From positions 1 through 64,000 of the forward strand of contig NZ_JAHXPQ010000010.1 of NCBI RefSeq assembly GCF_019391655.1: 64,000 nucleotides of DNA, written 5' to 3'. Below, in pieces: positions 51,701-60,440 of the stretch (positions within the stretch are counted from its first letter, which is position 1; every line of letters begins with the position of its first letter). The notes beneath the pieces were generated by a model. That model had not been told where the DNA came from and ran no database searches. It saw only the letters and a list, made by a program, of their open reading frames with translations. The DNA comes from Mucilaginibacter rivuli (lineage in GTDB: Bacteria > Bacteroidota > Bacteroidia > Sphingobacteriales > Sphingobacteriaceae). Position numbers and translations under genes: made by a program.

Positions 51701-53167
51701 ATTATAGGGTTCATTTTTAAACAAACCGGTAATTTCATGGCCGTTTTCAAAAACATAAAGCTTTCGTTTACTACCCACCCAAAGCCTGTTTTTACGGTCG
51801 GTATACACCGCCCTTACATCATTATCCGATTTTATCAGTGAGTTTTTAACCAAGGGCTGCAAGTTAAAATCGTTTTCCAGGAAAACGATTTTGTCAATCC
51901 CTCTGTCTTCGGTGCAAAGCCATAAAATTCCGGCCTTATCATAATATTGATAAATAACCTTGTTAGAAAACTGGTAATCGGGTAACGACGGGTTATTAAA
52001 AAACGGATCGATAGCATCAGTTTGGGTATTGTAATATCCAAAGCCACCGCCCTTTATATTCGCCCACAGGTGCCCCGCATTATCTTCAAAAATGTTATAA
52101 TACTGCGATCCGTTAGGATAATCAGAGTATATATGTTGGGTAAAGCGTTTTAGTTTATTAGTTGCAGGGGCGTACTTGATAATGCCATGGTATTTGGGTT
52201 CTATCCAAACCAAACCGCCCTTATCTTCATAAATTGAGTAAATGCCCGAAGTATCAATTTTTATTGTTGATAAGATATTAAAATCAACATTATCAAGCAC
52301 CAACAACTTACCGCCCGATGTTGAACAATAAACAACATTTTTTTTTGCAGATATGCATGCGGCGTTTATTCCTTCATTAGCAGTGATATTTTTTAAAGCA
52401 AAGCGCTTTTGCCGTTTGTGATAAGCGATAAGGTTACCGTTAGGTGTGGTAAATACAATTTGTGTATTACTTTCGGCCATAGCGTTAACAGAATAACCGG
52501 AACTGTAGGGGTTATTAGTGCTATGGTATATCCTGTCTGTACCGGGCGAAAGCTGGCATAATCCATCCGGCGTGCCAATCCATATATTGTGTTGCTGGTC
52601 TTCCTTAAAAAAACTTATTTTGTTTGATGGCAAATGCCTGTCGCCACTCAATTCTTTGGCATAACGGTAAGCGCTATGCTGCGAGCCTGATTCAGAGAGG
52701 GCTACCACGCCTTGTTTTTCGCTCAGCAACCATACTATGCCCCCGCTGGTAACGGTCATTTTTTCGAAAACGTATTTGGTAAATGGCCTTTCCTTAAACA
52801 AGCTGGCTATGCCAATAAATTCGCCGGTTTTTTTATCAAACCGGTATACCTGCCTGTCGTCAGCACGCACCCATAAATAATTGCCCTGGCCTTCAATAAT
52901 TTCGTTTACCCTGTTATTCTTTAAACCGGTATTATCACCCGCGTATGATTTAAATGTGATAAAGGTATGCCCGTCAAAGCGATCCATACCATCCCAGGTG
53001 CCAAACCACATAAAGCCGTCCCTGTCCTTTAGCATGCAGGTCACCTTTTCGTGCGATAGCCCGTCTTCGGTAGAGTAATGTTTTAACTGGCACTTTAACA
53101 CCTGTGCATTGGTGCCTGTGGTGCAGTAAAGCAGTATAAAAAAGATTAAAGTAAATTGTTTATACAT
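48776..53167 (-). CDS. Hybrid two-component system sensor/regulator (HTCS)
   Basis: A 1463-residue one-protein sensor typical of Bacteroidota glycan loci. From the ATG at 53167 it has a signal peptide (YKQFTLIFFILLYCTTGTNA), then a long periplasmic part of Reg_prop repeats (motifs such as DGLCQL, DGFMWFGTWDGM) and a Y_Y_Y domain (about 800-880). A membrane helix lies at about 895-912. HisKA follows with the phospho-His in SHELRTPLSL (about 947), then HATPase, a receiver with phospho-Asp in LVLTDVMMPKMNG (about 1252), and an AraC-type DNA-binding end (about 1362-1459). The longer TTG-started frame hides the signal peptide. It probably controls the SusC/D genes divergent from it. Confidence 0.92.
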   Translation of the reverse strand: MYKQFTLIFFILLYCTTGTNAQVLKCQLKHYSTEDGLSHEKVTCMLKDRDGFMWFGTWDGMDRFDGHTFITFKSYAGDNTGLKNNRVNEIIEGQGNYLWVRADDRQVYRFDKKTGEFIGIASLFKERPFTKYVFEKMTVTSGGIVWLLSEKQGVVALSESGSQHSAYRYAKELSGDRHLPSNKISFFKEDQQHNIWIGTPDGLCQLSPGTDRIYHSTNNPYSSGYSVNAMAESNTQIVFTTPNGNLIAYHKRQKRFALKNITANEGINAACISAKKNVVYCSTSGGKLLVLDNVDFNILSTIKIDTSGIYSIYEDKGGLVWIEPKYHGIIKYAPATNKLKRFTQHIYSDYPNGSQYYNIFEDNAGHLWANIKGGGFGYYNTQTDAIDPFFNNPSLPDYQFSNKVIYQYYDKAGILWLCTEDRGIDKIVFLENDFNLQPLVKNSLIKSDNDVRAVYTDRKNRLWVGSKRKLYVFENGHEITGLFKNEPYNVIGQIYCILEDHTGTMWIGTKGNGLYKAEPVDNSCTKYQLSHYVDNSDANSLSSHIIYTILEDKQNRLWIGTYGSGLNQAVTTNHETRFNSAKNLFKNYPKILYQKIRHLEQDAAGNLWIGTTDGLLIANTAIANDTKIRYARYNKIPDDKQSLGNNDIQFIYRDTKNRMWLSTSGGGLNLAIGNDPIRSLRFRSFTIDDGLPNDFILSTVEDNKQNLWIATQKGLSKFNIAGNTFKNYDSYDGLPQSGFSEGTCLKQPNGTLVFGTLQGFLSLNPATITDRKINANMALTNFQVSGHDAGPYHNQFRILKTDIHYTPEVTLLHNQNTISIDYSMLDFRSANKQSYSYRLIGVDTAWSKNVVNHRKVTYSNLAPGKYVFQVKSSDDYLYTNSTIKSLPITILPPPWLTWWAYLIYFILGFAILELIRRVTLTMLRLRQRIAVEQKLTDLKLSFFTNISHELRTPLSLILNPIDAIVDQENLSPQGLQYARTITKNANRMVRFINQLLDLRKVQSGKVILHLSEVNIIAFITNITEYFNELGNEKGITINIQSNVKQLFAWIDAEKLDIVIYNLLANAFKFSDNGTTIIIQVDEQVELKHFTIKIIDQGIGVPKNKLNDIFELYYEGEQKPDQYLKGTGIGLALSKELIDLHHGKIVAFNNQEKGLTVAIELKTGKAHFENQNVVFIDDPDLQYQRLHPQPEDEQTIISNHYDTSLPLVLLVEDNNDLRSFLAIQLSNNYHIVEAENGEEAWEKAITHLPDLVLTDVMMPKMNGIQLLDKLKNNTETSHIPVIILSAKTSVESQIEGLNYGADYYITKPFNNNLVLSSIANLIKQRKQIFEHILKGSDKPATHNNEITITVKDELFLKNVIRVVEDKMSDSDFNIDILTEAAGMSRSAFYRKFKSLTGQTPVEFLRDMRLKKGKELLDTGEENISQVAYAVGFTDPKYFGTCFKKQYALSPSEYLRNRSIKLQAI

Positions 53168-53700
53168 GCGCCTGGTACCTGTTTCTTTCAATGTCCGCCG
53201 GGCAATAAAGCCCATTCCAAAAAGTAAAAAATCAAATTTTAACAAATCAATCCGAAGATAATATTAAAGAATCGGTTAGGATGAGAATTGGTTTGCAGCA
53301 ATCAAAATTGACCTGTATATCAAAGTTCGACCATCGGTTTTACAGGTTATTGAAGGTTGTTAGCTAATTATTGTACTATTTTATCATTGATTGCTTTTTG
53401 AATTAATGGAGGCTGTTTTTTAACGGACAGTATTAAGAAACGGATACGATTTTCAACCTATTATACCAAATTTTCTACCTTTTCAGGTCAGTGATAGCCT
53501 CATTTTTGTATCAGGCTTTTTTTAAGCACCAATTATAACCGGGCACCAGTTGCACAAAAATTTAGGGCGCTAAGCTTAATGAATAAAGCAAGGCGAAAAT
53601 TGTTGGCGTATTGCAGTAACCTGCATAATGCTCTCCCAATTTTTCTACCCTATGTGATTTGGGCTAAATGAGTATAAACACCAATTATTAAACATAAACT
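53168..53700. promoter_or_regulatory. Divergent regulatory region between HTCS and susC
   Basis: This 533-base gap holds no gene. It must carry the promoters of the leftward HTCS gene and the rightward susC gene. A nearly repeated phrase, AATTTTCTACC near 53468 and AATTTTTCTACC near 53639, about 170 bases apart, could be part of an HTCS binding site. ACCAATTAT also occurs twice, near 53528 and 53680. No strong -7 box was found for susC. Confidence 0.35.
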
Positions 53701-56700
53701 ATGAGCAAAAAATTACTCTCACGAAAAGTTTCACTGAAAAAAGGAGTGGCTCTGCTTATTGCCCCTGTTTCTTTATTACTTGCGCTATCAGCACAAGTGT
53801 ATGCTGTCAGTACAAACAACTTGCGTAGCACGGCAATGATCAACAATGTTGCTGATGTGCAGTTAACAGGAACGGTAGTTGACCAAAAGGGCGAAACTAT
53901 GCCAGGCGTTACCATCAGGGTTAAAGGTTCATCTAAAGTAACCTCTACTGATGTTAACGGCGTTTTTAAAATAAGCCTTAGCAATGGCGAGAATGTATTG
54001 GTTGTTACTTTTATCGGCTATAAAACCCAGGAGGTTTTGGTAAGCGGTAAAACGTCGGTTAAAATAATTTTGGAACCGGGTACCTCCTCACTGGATGAAG
54101 TGGTGGTAATAGGTTATGGCACTATAAAGAAAAGAGACCTTACAGGCGCCGTTTCTTCTGTTAGTGGCACTGATATATCCATGAACCCCGTAAGCAATCC
54201 TCTGGAAGCCTTACAAGGCCGCGTAGCAGGCTTAGATGTACAACGATCAAGCGGGCAAGCCGGGGCTGCCCCGGTTATGCTGATACGTGGTAATAGATCT
54301 GTTTATAAAAACGATCCTACCAAACCTAATCAAAGCGGAACGCCATTATACATTGTTGATGGTATACAGGGTGATCCAACCTCCATTAACCCCGATGATA
54401 TAGATCGTATAGACGTTTTAAAGGATGCATCATCAACCGCTATTTATGGCTCGCAGGGTGCTAATGGCGTTATTATTATCACTACAAAAAAAGCCAAAGC
54501 TGGTCAGGCTACAATCGATGTGGATAGTTACTACGGCATTAATGGTTTTGCATCATACCCAAAACCTTTACAGGGTGATAAATGGATACAATACTTACAA
54601 GACAGATATTTTGCGGCAAATGGTAAATACTCTACAGACATTATTAGCGATGTAAATTTACCCGGCTATGCCAGGGCGCCTGTTCAAAACGGGGATTATG
54701 TAGATTGGGTGCATGAAACCCTGAAACGCGGCGCTCAACAAAATCATCATATTGCCATACGCGGCGGATCTGAAAAGGTACAGGGGTATTTTTCACTGGG
54801 TTTAATAGATGAAAAAGGTATATACAAAGGTGATGAGGTGAAAAGCTACAACGCAAGAGCCGGCGCCGATGTTGAGTTTAATAAATTTATTAAAGCCGGT
54901 ATCCAAAATACCTTTAACCTGCGTGATGGTTCTACCAGCAGCAGTGTTGTAAATAAAGCTTACGGTATGCTGCCTATTGGTACGCCTTACAATGCCGATG
55001 GCAGCGTTAACCGCTACCCTATAGGCGATGGCGTTACCCCCAGCCCAATAGCTAATTATGAGCCGGGTGTGTATCGTAATGAAAGTAAATTTTTCTATAT
55101 GGCCATCAATCCTTACCTGGAGATTCATCCCATTTCAAATTTGTCAATACGCTCCAACCTGACACTTAACCTGGGATATACCCGTAAAGGAACTTTTGAA
55201 AACGAGAACTCTTATCAAAGCCTTTCCCAGGCGCTTAATTACAAGCAGGCCAGTTACAGCACCCAGTTGAATTACGGCTATATCTGGGAAAATATTATCA
55301 ACTATAATTTAACCCTTCTTAAAGATCATACTATAACCTTAACGGGCATTACCTCACTCAGCGATTCAAAAACTGAAAAATCTGCCATAGCGGGCCAGGG
55401 TTTGGATTATGATGATTTTGCTTTTTATAATATGGGTGCTATATCACTTGTAACAAATAAAAGCAGTGAATTTAGCGGGCAAGATAGGTTATCGTTTGCC
55501 GGCAGGCTTAACTACAGCTATAAAGGCAAATATTTGCTTACCGTTACGGAGCGTTTTGACGGAGCTTCGCAATTGGTTAAGCAATGGGCCCAATTTCCAT
55601 CTTTTGCACTCGGATGGCGCATTAGCGAGGAAGGTTTTATGAGAAATACCAAAAATTGGTTGAGTAATATGAAACTGCGGGGAAGTTATGGTATAGTAGG
55701 TAACTCAAATATTGATCCATACTCCAGCCAGTTAAAAGTAGTTTCTAACTCGGCGTCAACGCCATTAACGTTAGGTGGCTCTGCTACGTTGCCTATCTAC
55801 GTTTTATCACAAACAGTTAACAGCCCGGATCTTACCTGGGAAAGATCATACAATACCAATGTGGGCCTGGATATGTCGTTCTTTAACGACCGTTTTGAAT
55901 TTGTTGCTGAAGCCTATTATACCGATACCCGTGGCTTATTATATGATTTGCCGCTGCCTTCAAGTTCCGGCGGATTTGATGCCAAAAATGTTTACAAAAA
56001 AACCGCGAATGTTGGTAGTTCAACAACCCGGGGATTTGAGTTGACTGCATCAGGGCAACCTATCCGCACCAAAGATTTTAAATGGAACTCTACCTTGACT
56101 TACACCCGTGCAGAAGAGCGCCTTACCAGCCTTGATCTGGGTAACTCGGTTACCGCTTCGCAATTGATATCGCTAAATTTATTTATCGGAAGTCCGCTCT
56201 ATACGCTTTATGGCTATAAGAAAATTGGTATATGGCAAACGGACGAAAAAGACGAAGCTGCTAAATATGGTGCCAAACCTGGCGATATGAAAATAAGAAC
56301 AGTTCCTATCATCAACAGCAGTGGTGTATCGGATGAAGGCGTGCATACTTATAATGTTAACAATGATAAGCAGGTAGTTGGTCATCAAAATCCCGATTGG
56401 TCGCTTGGCTGGCAAAATACGTTCACTTACAAAAATTTCGACCTGAATGTTTTTATAAACATGCGTTACGGCCAAACCATCAATGCGCAAATTTTGGGTT
56501 ATTACAACAGTACCGCCCAGCCTGAAACTTACAATTATTGGACACCAAGCAACCCAAGTACTGATTTTCCGCAGCCATCTACAGGCAGTACCATCAATTC
56601 AACCTCAGCAACAGGTTTTGGTGCAGGTTTATCCCTGGTTGACGGCTCGTACATCAAGATCAAGAATTTAACCTTAGGTTATACATTGCCAAAGAAAATT

Positions 56701-56865
56701 GGTTCGAAGGTTGGCTTATCAAGGTTGAGGGTTTATGGCACAACCTATAACCCGTTCATTTTTACCAAAAGCAATATGTTAAAAGGGGTTGACCCCGAAT
56801 CGGGCGGAACGGATTCTTTTCCGCTGTACAAACAAATTGTGTTTGGCCTTAACCTAACCTTTTAA
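53701..56865 (+). CDS. SusC/RagA family TonB-dependent outer membrane transporter
   Basis: A 1054-residue outer-membrane transporter. It has an export signal (about 15-40), an N-terminal carboxypeptidase-regulatory-like domain (QLTGTVVDQKGETMPGVTIRVKGSS), the TonB-box-like DEVVVIGYGT near 135, a plug domain (SNPLEALQGRVAGLDVQRSSGQAG... with SSTAIYGSQGANGVIIITTKKAK near 240-262), and a 22-strand barrel ending in IVFGLNLTF. It imports oligosaccharides together with the SusD partner encoded 18 bases downstream. The substrate is not identifiable. Confidence 0.95.
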   Translation: MSKKLLSRKVSLKKGVALLIAPVSLLLALSAQVYAVSTNNLRSTAMINNVADVQLTGTVVDQKGETMPGVTIRVKGSSKVTSTDVNGVFKISLSNGENVLVVTFIGYKTQEVLVSGKTSVKIILEPGTSSLDEVVVIGYGTIKKRDLTGAVSSVSGTDISMNPVSNPLEALQGRVAGLDVQRSSGQAGAAPVMLIRGNRSVYKNDPTKPNQSGTPLYIVDGIQGDPTSINPDDIDRIDVLKDASSTAIYGSQGANGVIIITTKKAKAGQATIDVDSYYGINGFASYPKPLQGDKWIQYLQDRYFAANGKYSTDIISDVNLPGYARAPVQNGDYVDWVHETLKRGAQQNHHIAIRGGSEKVQGYFSLGLIDEKGIYKGDEVKSYNARAGADVEFNKFIKAGIQNTFNLRDGSTSSSVVNKAYGMLPIGTPYNADGSVNRYPIGDGVTPSPIANYEPGVYRNESKFFYMAINPYLEIHPISNLSIRSNLTLNLGYTRKGTFENENSYQSLSQALNYKQASYSTQLNYGYIWENIINYNLTLLKDHTITLTGITSLSDSKTEKSAIAGQGLDYDDFAFYNMGAISLVTNKSSEFSGQDRLSFAGRLNYSYKGKYLLTVTERFDGASQLVKQWAQFPSFALGWRISEEGFMRNTKNWLSNMKLRGSYGIVGNSNIDPYSSQLKVVSNSASTPLTLGGSATLPIYVLSQTVNSPDLTWERSYNTNVGLDMSFFNDRFEFVAEAYYTDTRGLLYDLPLPSSSGGFDAKNVYKKTANVGSSTTRGFELTASGQPIRTKDFKWNSTLTYTRAEERLTSLDLGNSVTASQLISLNLFIGSPLYTLYGYKKIGIWQTDEKDEAAKYGAKPGDMKIRTVPIINSSGVSDEGVHTYNVNNDKQVVGHQNPDWSLGWQNTFTYKNFDLNVFINMRYGQTINAQILGYYNSTAQPETYNYWTPSNPSTDFPQPSTGSTINSTSATGFGAGLSLVDGSYIKIKNLTLGYTLPKKIGSKVGLSRLRVYGTTYNPFIFTKSNMLKGVDPESGGTDSFPLYKQIVFGLNLTF

Positions 56866-56883
56866 TTAATTAAAAATATAACA

Positions 56884-58749
56884 ATGAAAAAATTATATAA
56901 AAGAGTGCTAATTGCCTTCGCGGTTATTTGCAGCCTCAACTTATTTTCATGTAAAAAAGTGTTGGACGAGTATAACCCCAGCGGTGTTACGCTCGATTTG
57001 GCTTATAACAATAAAACCGGGTATGAGGGTTTAATTAATGCCTGCTACACCGATATGTATTTCTTTTACGGAAAGGTTGATTGGATTGGCCCCTCTGAAA
57101 TGGGGACGGATCTTTGGCAGGGATTTAGCTCAACAGATAATGGGTTAACAATATACGACAATACCCTTAATACAGGCTATGGCACTATAAAAACGTGTTG
57201 GGGTGGCTGGTATTCTTGTATTAACCTTTGCAATACCGCAATATCATATTCAAAAACTGTTAAAGGATACGCTACCCCTGCCGATGTAAATGCCAAAGTT
57301 GCCGAAGCCTATTTTATGCGTGCCTGGTGTAATTTTAATTTGGTAGAGCAATTTGGCGGTGTTGTTTTACGTACAGAATCATCTGCTGTTACCGGTGTAG
57401 AACTCGCGCCTGTGCGCAGCAGCGAAACCGCGTTTTATGATCTTATTATTTCCGATCTTCAATTTGCCTGCGCAAATTTGCCCCTTAGCCAAACATTACG
57501 TGGCAGGGTAGCAAAAAAAGCGGCTTACGCCATGCTGGCAAAAGCATGCCTGCAACGTACCCGTTTGGGCGATGTTCAAAAATACGCTAAAATGGCGCTT
57601 GATGCGTCGGAAGAACTGATCAATAACCAGGCAAAATACGGTTGTGCACTTTATCTGAGCGATGCTGCCAAATCGGGTTTTGCTAAAGAGTTTGATAACA
57701 AAAACAACAAAAACAATTCCGAATTTCTGTGGGTACAAGCTATAGATGTTAACGGTAACAACCCCGATTTCTTTAACCGTGGCCGTACACACCAATACTA
57801 TTTGCCGGATCTTGGTGGCAAAGGTTTAGACTGGGGACAAAGCGGTACCAGTATTTTGTACGGCCGGGCAAACGCAAGGCAATACAAACCCAGCAGCTAT
57901 TTGCTTACAAAAATATTCGACCCGCGCGAAAACACACCCGACACCCGTTTTGCCAACACATTCTTTTATAAATTTTATGCCACAAACGATAAGTTGATTA
58001 CCCCGGCTATTGTTACAACTTATCAAAAAGATCCTTCGCTTGCAAACAAAACCATATTAGGCACCGCGGCATTTTACAGCGGACCCGATTATTATTTAGG
58101 TACGGGAGCAACCCTCGAGGAAGAAAAAAACATGACAAATGATGCCGGTTTATCGGTTTTTACACCCAACTGGAATATACCGGCAGCAACAAAAAAGAGT
58201 ATGCTTTGTCTTGTTGCCGATCCGAGCGATTTGTTTGATGCTACCGGCGCTTACAAAACAACCGTACCCGCAACCGAGGTTAACCTGACAAGTATTTTCC
58301 CTGCATTGCGTAAATTTTCGGGCAAGTTCTATTCACAAACTAACCAACAATGGTTGGGCGATTTTGGTATCCTGCGTTTAGGCGAAACCTATTTGATAGC
58401 TGCCGAAGCCGCGCTTTTATTAAATAACGACCAGGCAAAAGCTGTAGGATATGTAAATACAATAAGAAAACGTGCCGCGCTAACAACCCGCGAATCAGAA
58501 ATGGTTGCATTGCCATCTGAGATGACAGTTAGCTACATTTTGGCCGAACGCGGAAGGGAACTGGCCGGCGAACACACCCGCTGGATAGATTTGAAACGTA
58601 CCGGAAACTTATCCAAAACGTATTTGCAAGCAACTAACCCTATTGTAGCTGTAAATTTTGATCCGAATAAACATATAGTAAGACCTATTCCGCAATCGTT
58701 CCTGGATGCAATTGTAAATGCCAAAGATTTTGGAACGAATGGTTATTAG
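56884..58749 (+). CDS. RagB/SusD family outer membrane lipoprotein
   Basis: A 621-residue glycan-binding lipoprotein with lipid Cys23 (SLNLFSCKK) and the SusD helical (TPR-like) fold. Recognisable parts are KVAEAYFMRAWCNFNLVEQFGGVVLRTE, a region VAKKAAYAMLAKACLQRTRLGD, and the C-terminal LGETYLIAAEAALLLNNDQAKAVGYVNTIRKRAAL followed by LAERGRELAGEHTRWIDLKRTG. It caps the SusC barrel and hands the ligand over. It is 18 bases after susC, and a strong terminator follows. Confidence 0.95.
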   Translation: MKKLYKRVLIAFAVICSLNLFSCKKVLDEYNPSGVTLDLAYNNKTGYEGLINACYTDMYFFYGKVDWIGPSEMGTDLWQGFSSTDNGLTIYDNTLNTGYGTIKTCWGGWYSCINLCNTAISYSKTVKGYATPADVNAKVAEAYFMRAWCNFNLVEQFGGVVLRTESSAVTGVELAPVRSSETAFYDLIISDLQFACANLPLSQTLRGRVAKKAAYAMLAKACLQRTRLGDVQKYAKMALDASEELINNQAKYGCALYLSDAAKSGFAKEFDNKNNKNNSEFLWVQAIDVNGNNPDFFNRGRTHQYYLPDLGGKGLDWGQSGTSILYGRANARQYKPSSYLLTKIFDPRENTPDTRFANTFFYKFYATNDKLITPAIVTTYQKDPSLANKTILGTAAFYSGPDYYLGTGATLEEEKNMTNDAGLSVFTPNWNIPAATKKSMLCLVADPSDLFDATGAYKTTVPATEVNLTSIFPALRKFSGKFYSQTNQQWLGDFGILRLGETYLIAAEAALLLNNDQAKAVGYVNTIRKRAALTTRESEMVALPSEMTVSYILAERGRELAGEHTRWIDLKRTGNLSKTYLQATNPIVAVNFDPNKHIVRPIPQSFLDAIVNAKDFGTNGY

Positions 58750-58890
58750 CAAAACAATGGTATACAACCAATAACAATGTTTAGCTAATGCTGGTGATTG
58801 GTTCCTGCATTATTTTCTCATAATTTGGTTTGCAAGCCTGTAAGAAATTACAGGCTTTGCTATTTTATAAAATTTAAAAAAGGATAAGGC

Positions 58891-58926
58891 ATAAAAATGG
58901 CCCGCGATACTACGGGCCATTTTTAT
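58891..58926. terminator. Two-way terminator after SusD
   Basis: A perfect 14-bp stem, ATAAAAATGGCCCG with CGGGCCATTTTTAT, around an eight-base loop, with A/T runs on both sides. It serves the rightward SusD and the leftward AraC gene. Confidence 0.85.
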
Positions 58927-58954
58927 GATATGAAGAAAATATTACCTGCTTAAA

Positions 58955-59842
58955 TTAAGCAGGCATTTGCTGCCCGGGGTTGTATTGTTGCTTATACTCG
59001 AACGGTGTAGTTTTGGTGATCTTTTTAAAATGGCGGTAAAAGTTTGATATGTTGTTAAAACCACATTCATAGCATATCATAATTGTTGATCGCTTATTTT
59101 CTATCAACAACCGGCATGCGTGGCTTATGCGTATCTCGGTTAAAAAATCAGTATAAGTTTTATTCATCATCAGTTTAAAATATCTGCAGAATGAAGTAGT
59201 ACTTAAATGACATATTGAGGCAACTTCTTCCAGCGAAATATCCCGGCGGTAATTGGCCAGCGTATGCGAACAAACTTTGTTAAGGCGTAATGTTTCGCTT
59301 TCGTTTGACTGATAGTATTCATTTCGCGATAGGGTAATGTTGGCGTATTCATCCGTTTCGGCCAGTATCTTCAGTATCGAAACCAAAATTATTATCCTGT
59401 CAAAATTTTCCGCGGTCAATGCCTTTTGCATTAATTCAATTACCCTTACTTTGGCAACACCTTCTATCATCAAACCATTTTTTGCTTTTTCAAATAATTT
59501 AGGCAACAAGTACGCTTCGGGTAATTGTAGTAATTCGGCGCCCAGGCAATCCGGTAAAAAGTGCATCACAATAACCTCCACATTCAAGTTAGGGTTATTG
59601 TTAAAATATTCGTCTTTACTGCGCCATGAGTGTGGCAGGTTTCCGCCAACCAAAACAAGTTCGCCGGGTAAAAAATTGCGGATATTATCCCCGATAAACC
59701 TCACCCCTTCGCCACGGATAACATAGTGTAATTCCAGTTCAGGATGGTAATGCCATATGCCACGGAATGATGATAAAATATCATGTCGTACGTTAAAACA
59801 ATTTTGTGGTTTTAAATCAATTTTCAGGTAGTGCGGCTTCAT
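58955..59842 (-). CDS. AraC family transcriptional regulator with cupin N-terminal domain
   Basis: A 295-residue regulator. The N-terminal part is a cupin-like arabinose-binding type domain (SSFRGIWHYHPELELHYVIRGEGVRFIGD, LPGELVLVGGNLPHSW). The C-terminal 100 residues are two AraC helix-turn-helices (ISLEEVASICHLSTTSFCRYFKLMMNKTYTDFLTEIRISHACRLL and IMICYECGFNNISNFYRHFKKITKTTPFEYKQQY). It is divergent from the second susC gene, so it probably controls it in response to a sugar. Confidence 0.92.
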   Translation of the reverse strand: MKPHYLKIDLKPQNCFNVRHDILSSFRGIWHYHPELELHYVIRGEGVRFIGDNIRNFLPGELVLVGGNLPHSWRSKDEYFNNNPNLNVEVIVMHFLPDCLGAELLQLPEAYLLPKLFEKAKNGLMIEGVAKVRVIELMQKALTAENFDRIIILVSILKILAETDEYANITLSRNEYYQSNESETLRLNKVCSHTLANYRRDISLEEVASICHLSTTSFCRYFKLMMNKTYTDFLTEIRISHACRLLIENKRSTIMICYECGFNNISNFYRHFKKITKTTPFEYKQQYNPGQQMPA

Positions 59843-60440
59843 TAAATTCAGGCTTTTTTAAGATTTAAAATTTATCGTTTACCGAAGATGGTTTTTTATG
59901 TTTTTCTACTTAAAAATAATAAAATTTATACGGATTTATAAATAAAATCAGATTTATTTTTCAATTAAATATAGCGCTGTTGTTTAATGATAAAATTGTA
60001 CAAAGAATAGACAAATGAGAGTAAAGAATAACATAAATGATACATTAAATTTGCTTAAGCCAATAAAAAATGAGATAAACCGAAATTGATTTCTGATTTA
60101 TTACCTATGTCTATAGTGTAGTAAAGCAGGCTTATTTATTGCTTATTAATTCATAATTTATAAATATTATATTTTATGATATTTGAAAAATATTGCCTTG
60201 AAAATTGCTTTATACAGGTGCTTTTTAGTACGTAAACAAGGTTGAAATATTAACAATTCAATACCCATAAAACAAACAGGTGATAAGCCGGAATTGAACA
60301 GGTTTTATTTCTTTGAATTGAGCTAAAAATATACTGTGAAATTGTTGTCAAGCCCCGGATATCCTGGTATCTGGAATTGCAAAATATAACCCCGTTCTGC
60401 TTTTTTATAACCCAATTATAGCCACCAAAAACAAACACGA
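59843..60440. promoter_or_regulatory. AT-rich divergent regulatory region of araC-type gene and second susC
   Basis: A 598-base gap with very high A/T and no credible gene. It carries the promoters of both divergent genes. No perfect long repeats were seen, and I could not place a confident TAnnTTTG box for the second susC. Confidence 0.3.

Noticed and set aside
53168..53245. The longer HTCS start (TTG at 53245)
   Set aside because: It adds 26 residues before a normal signal peptide, so the ATG at 53167 is preferred.
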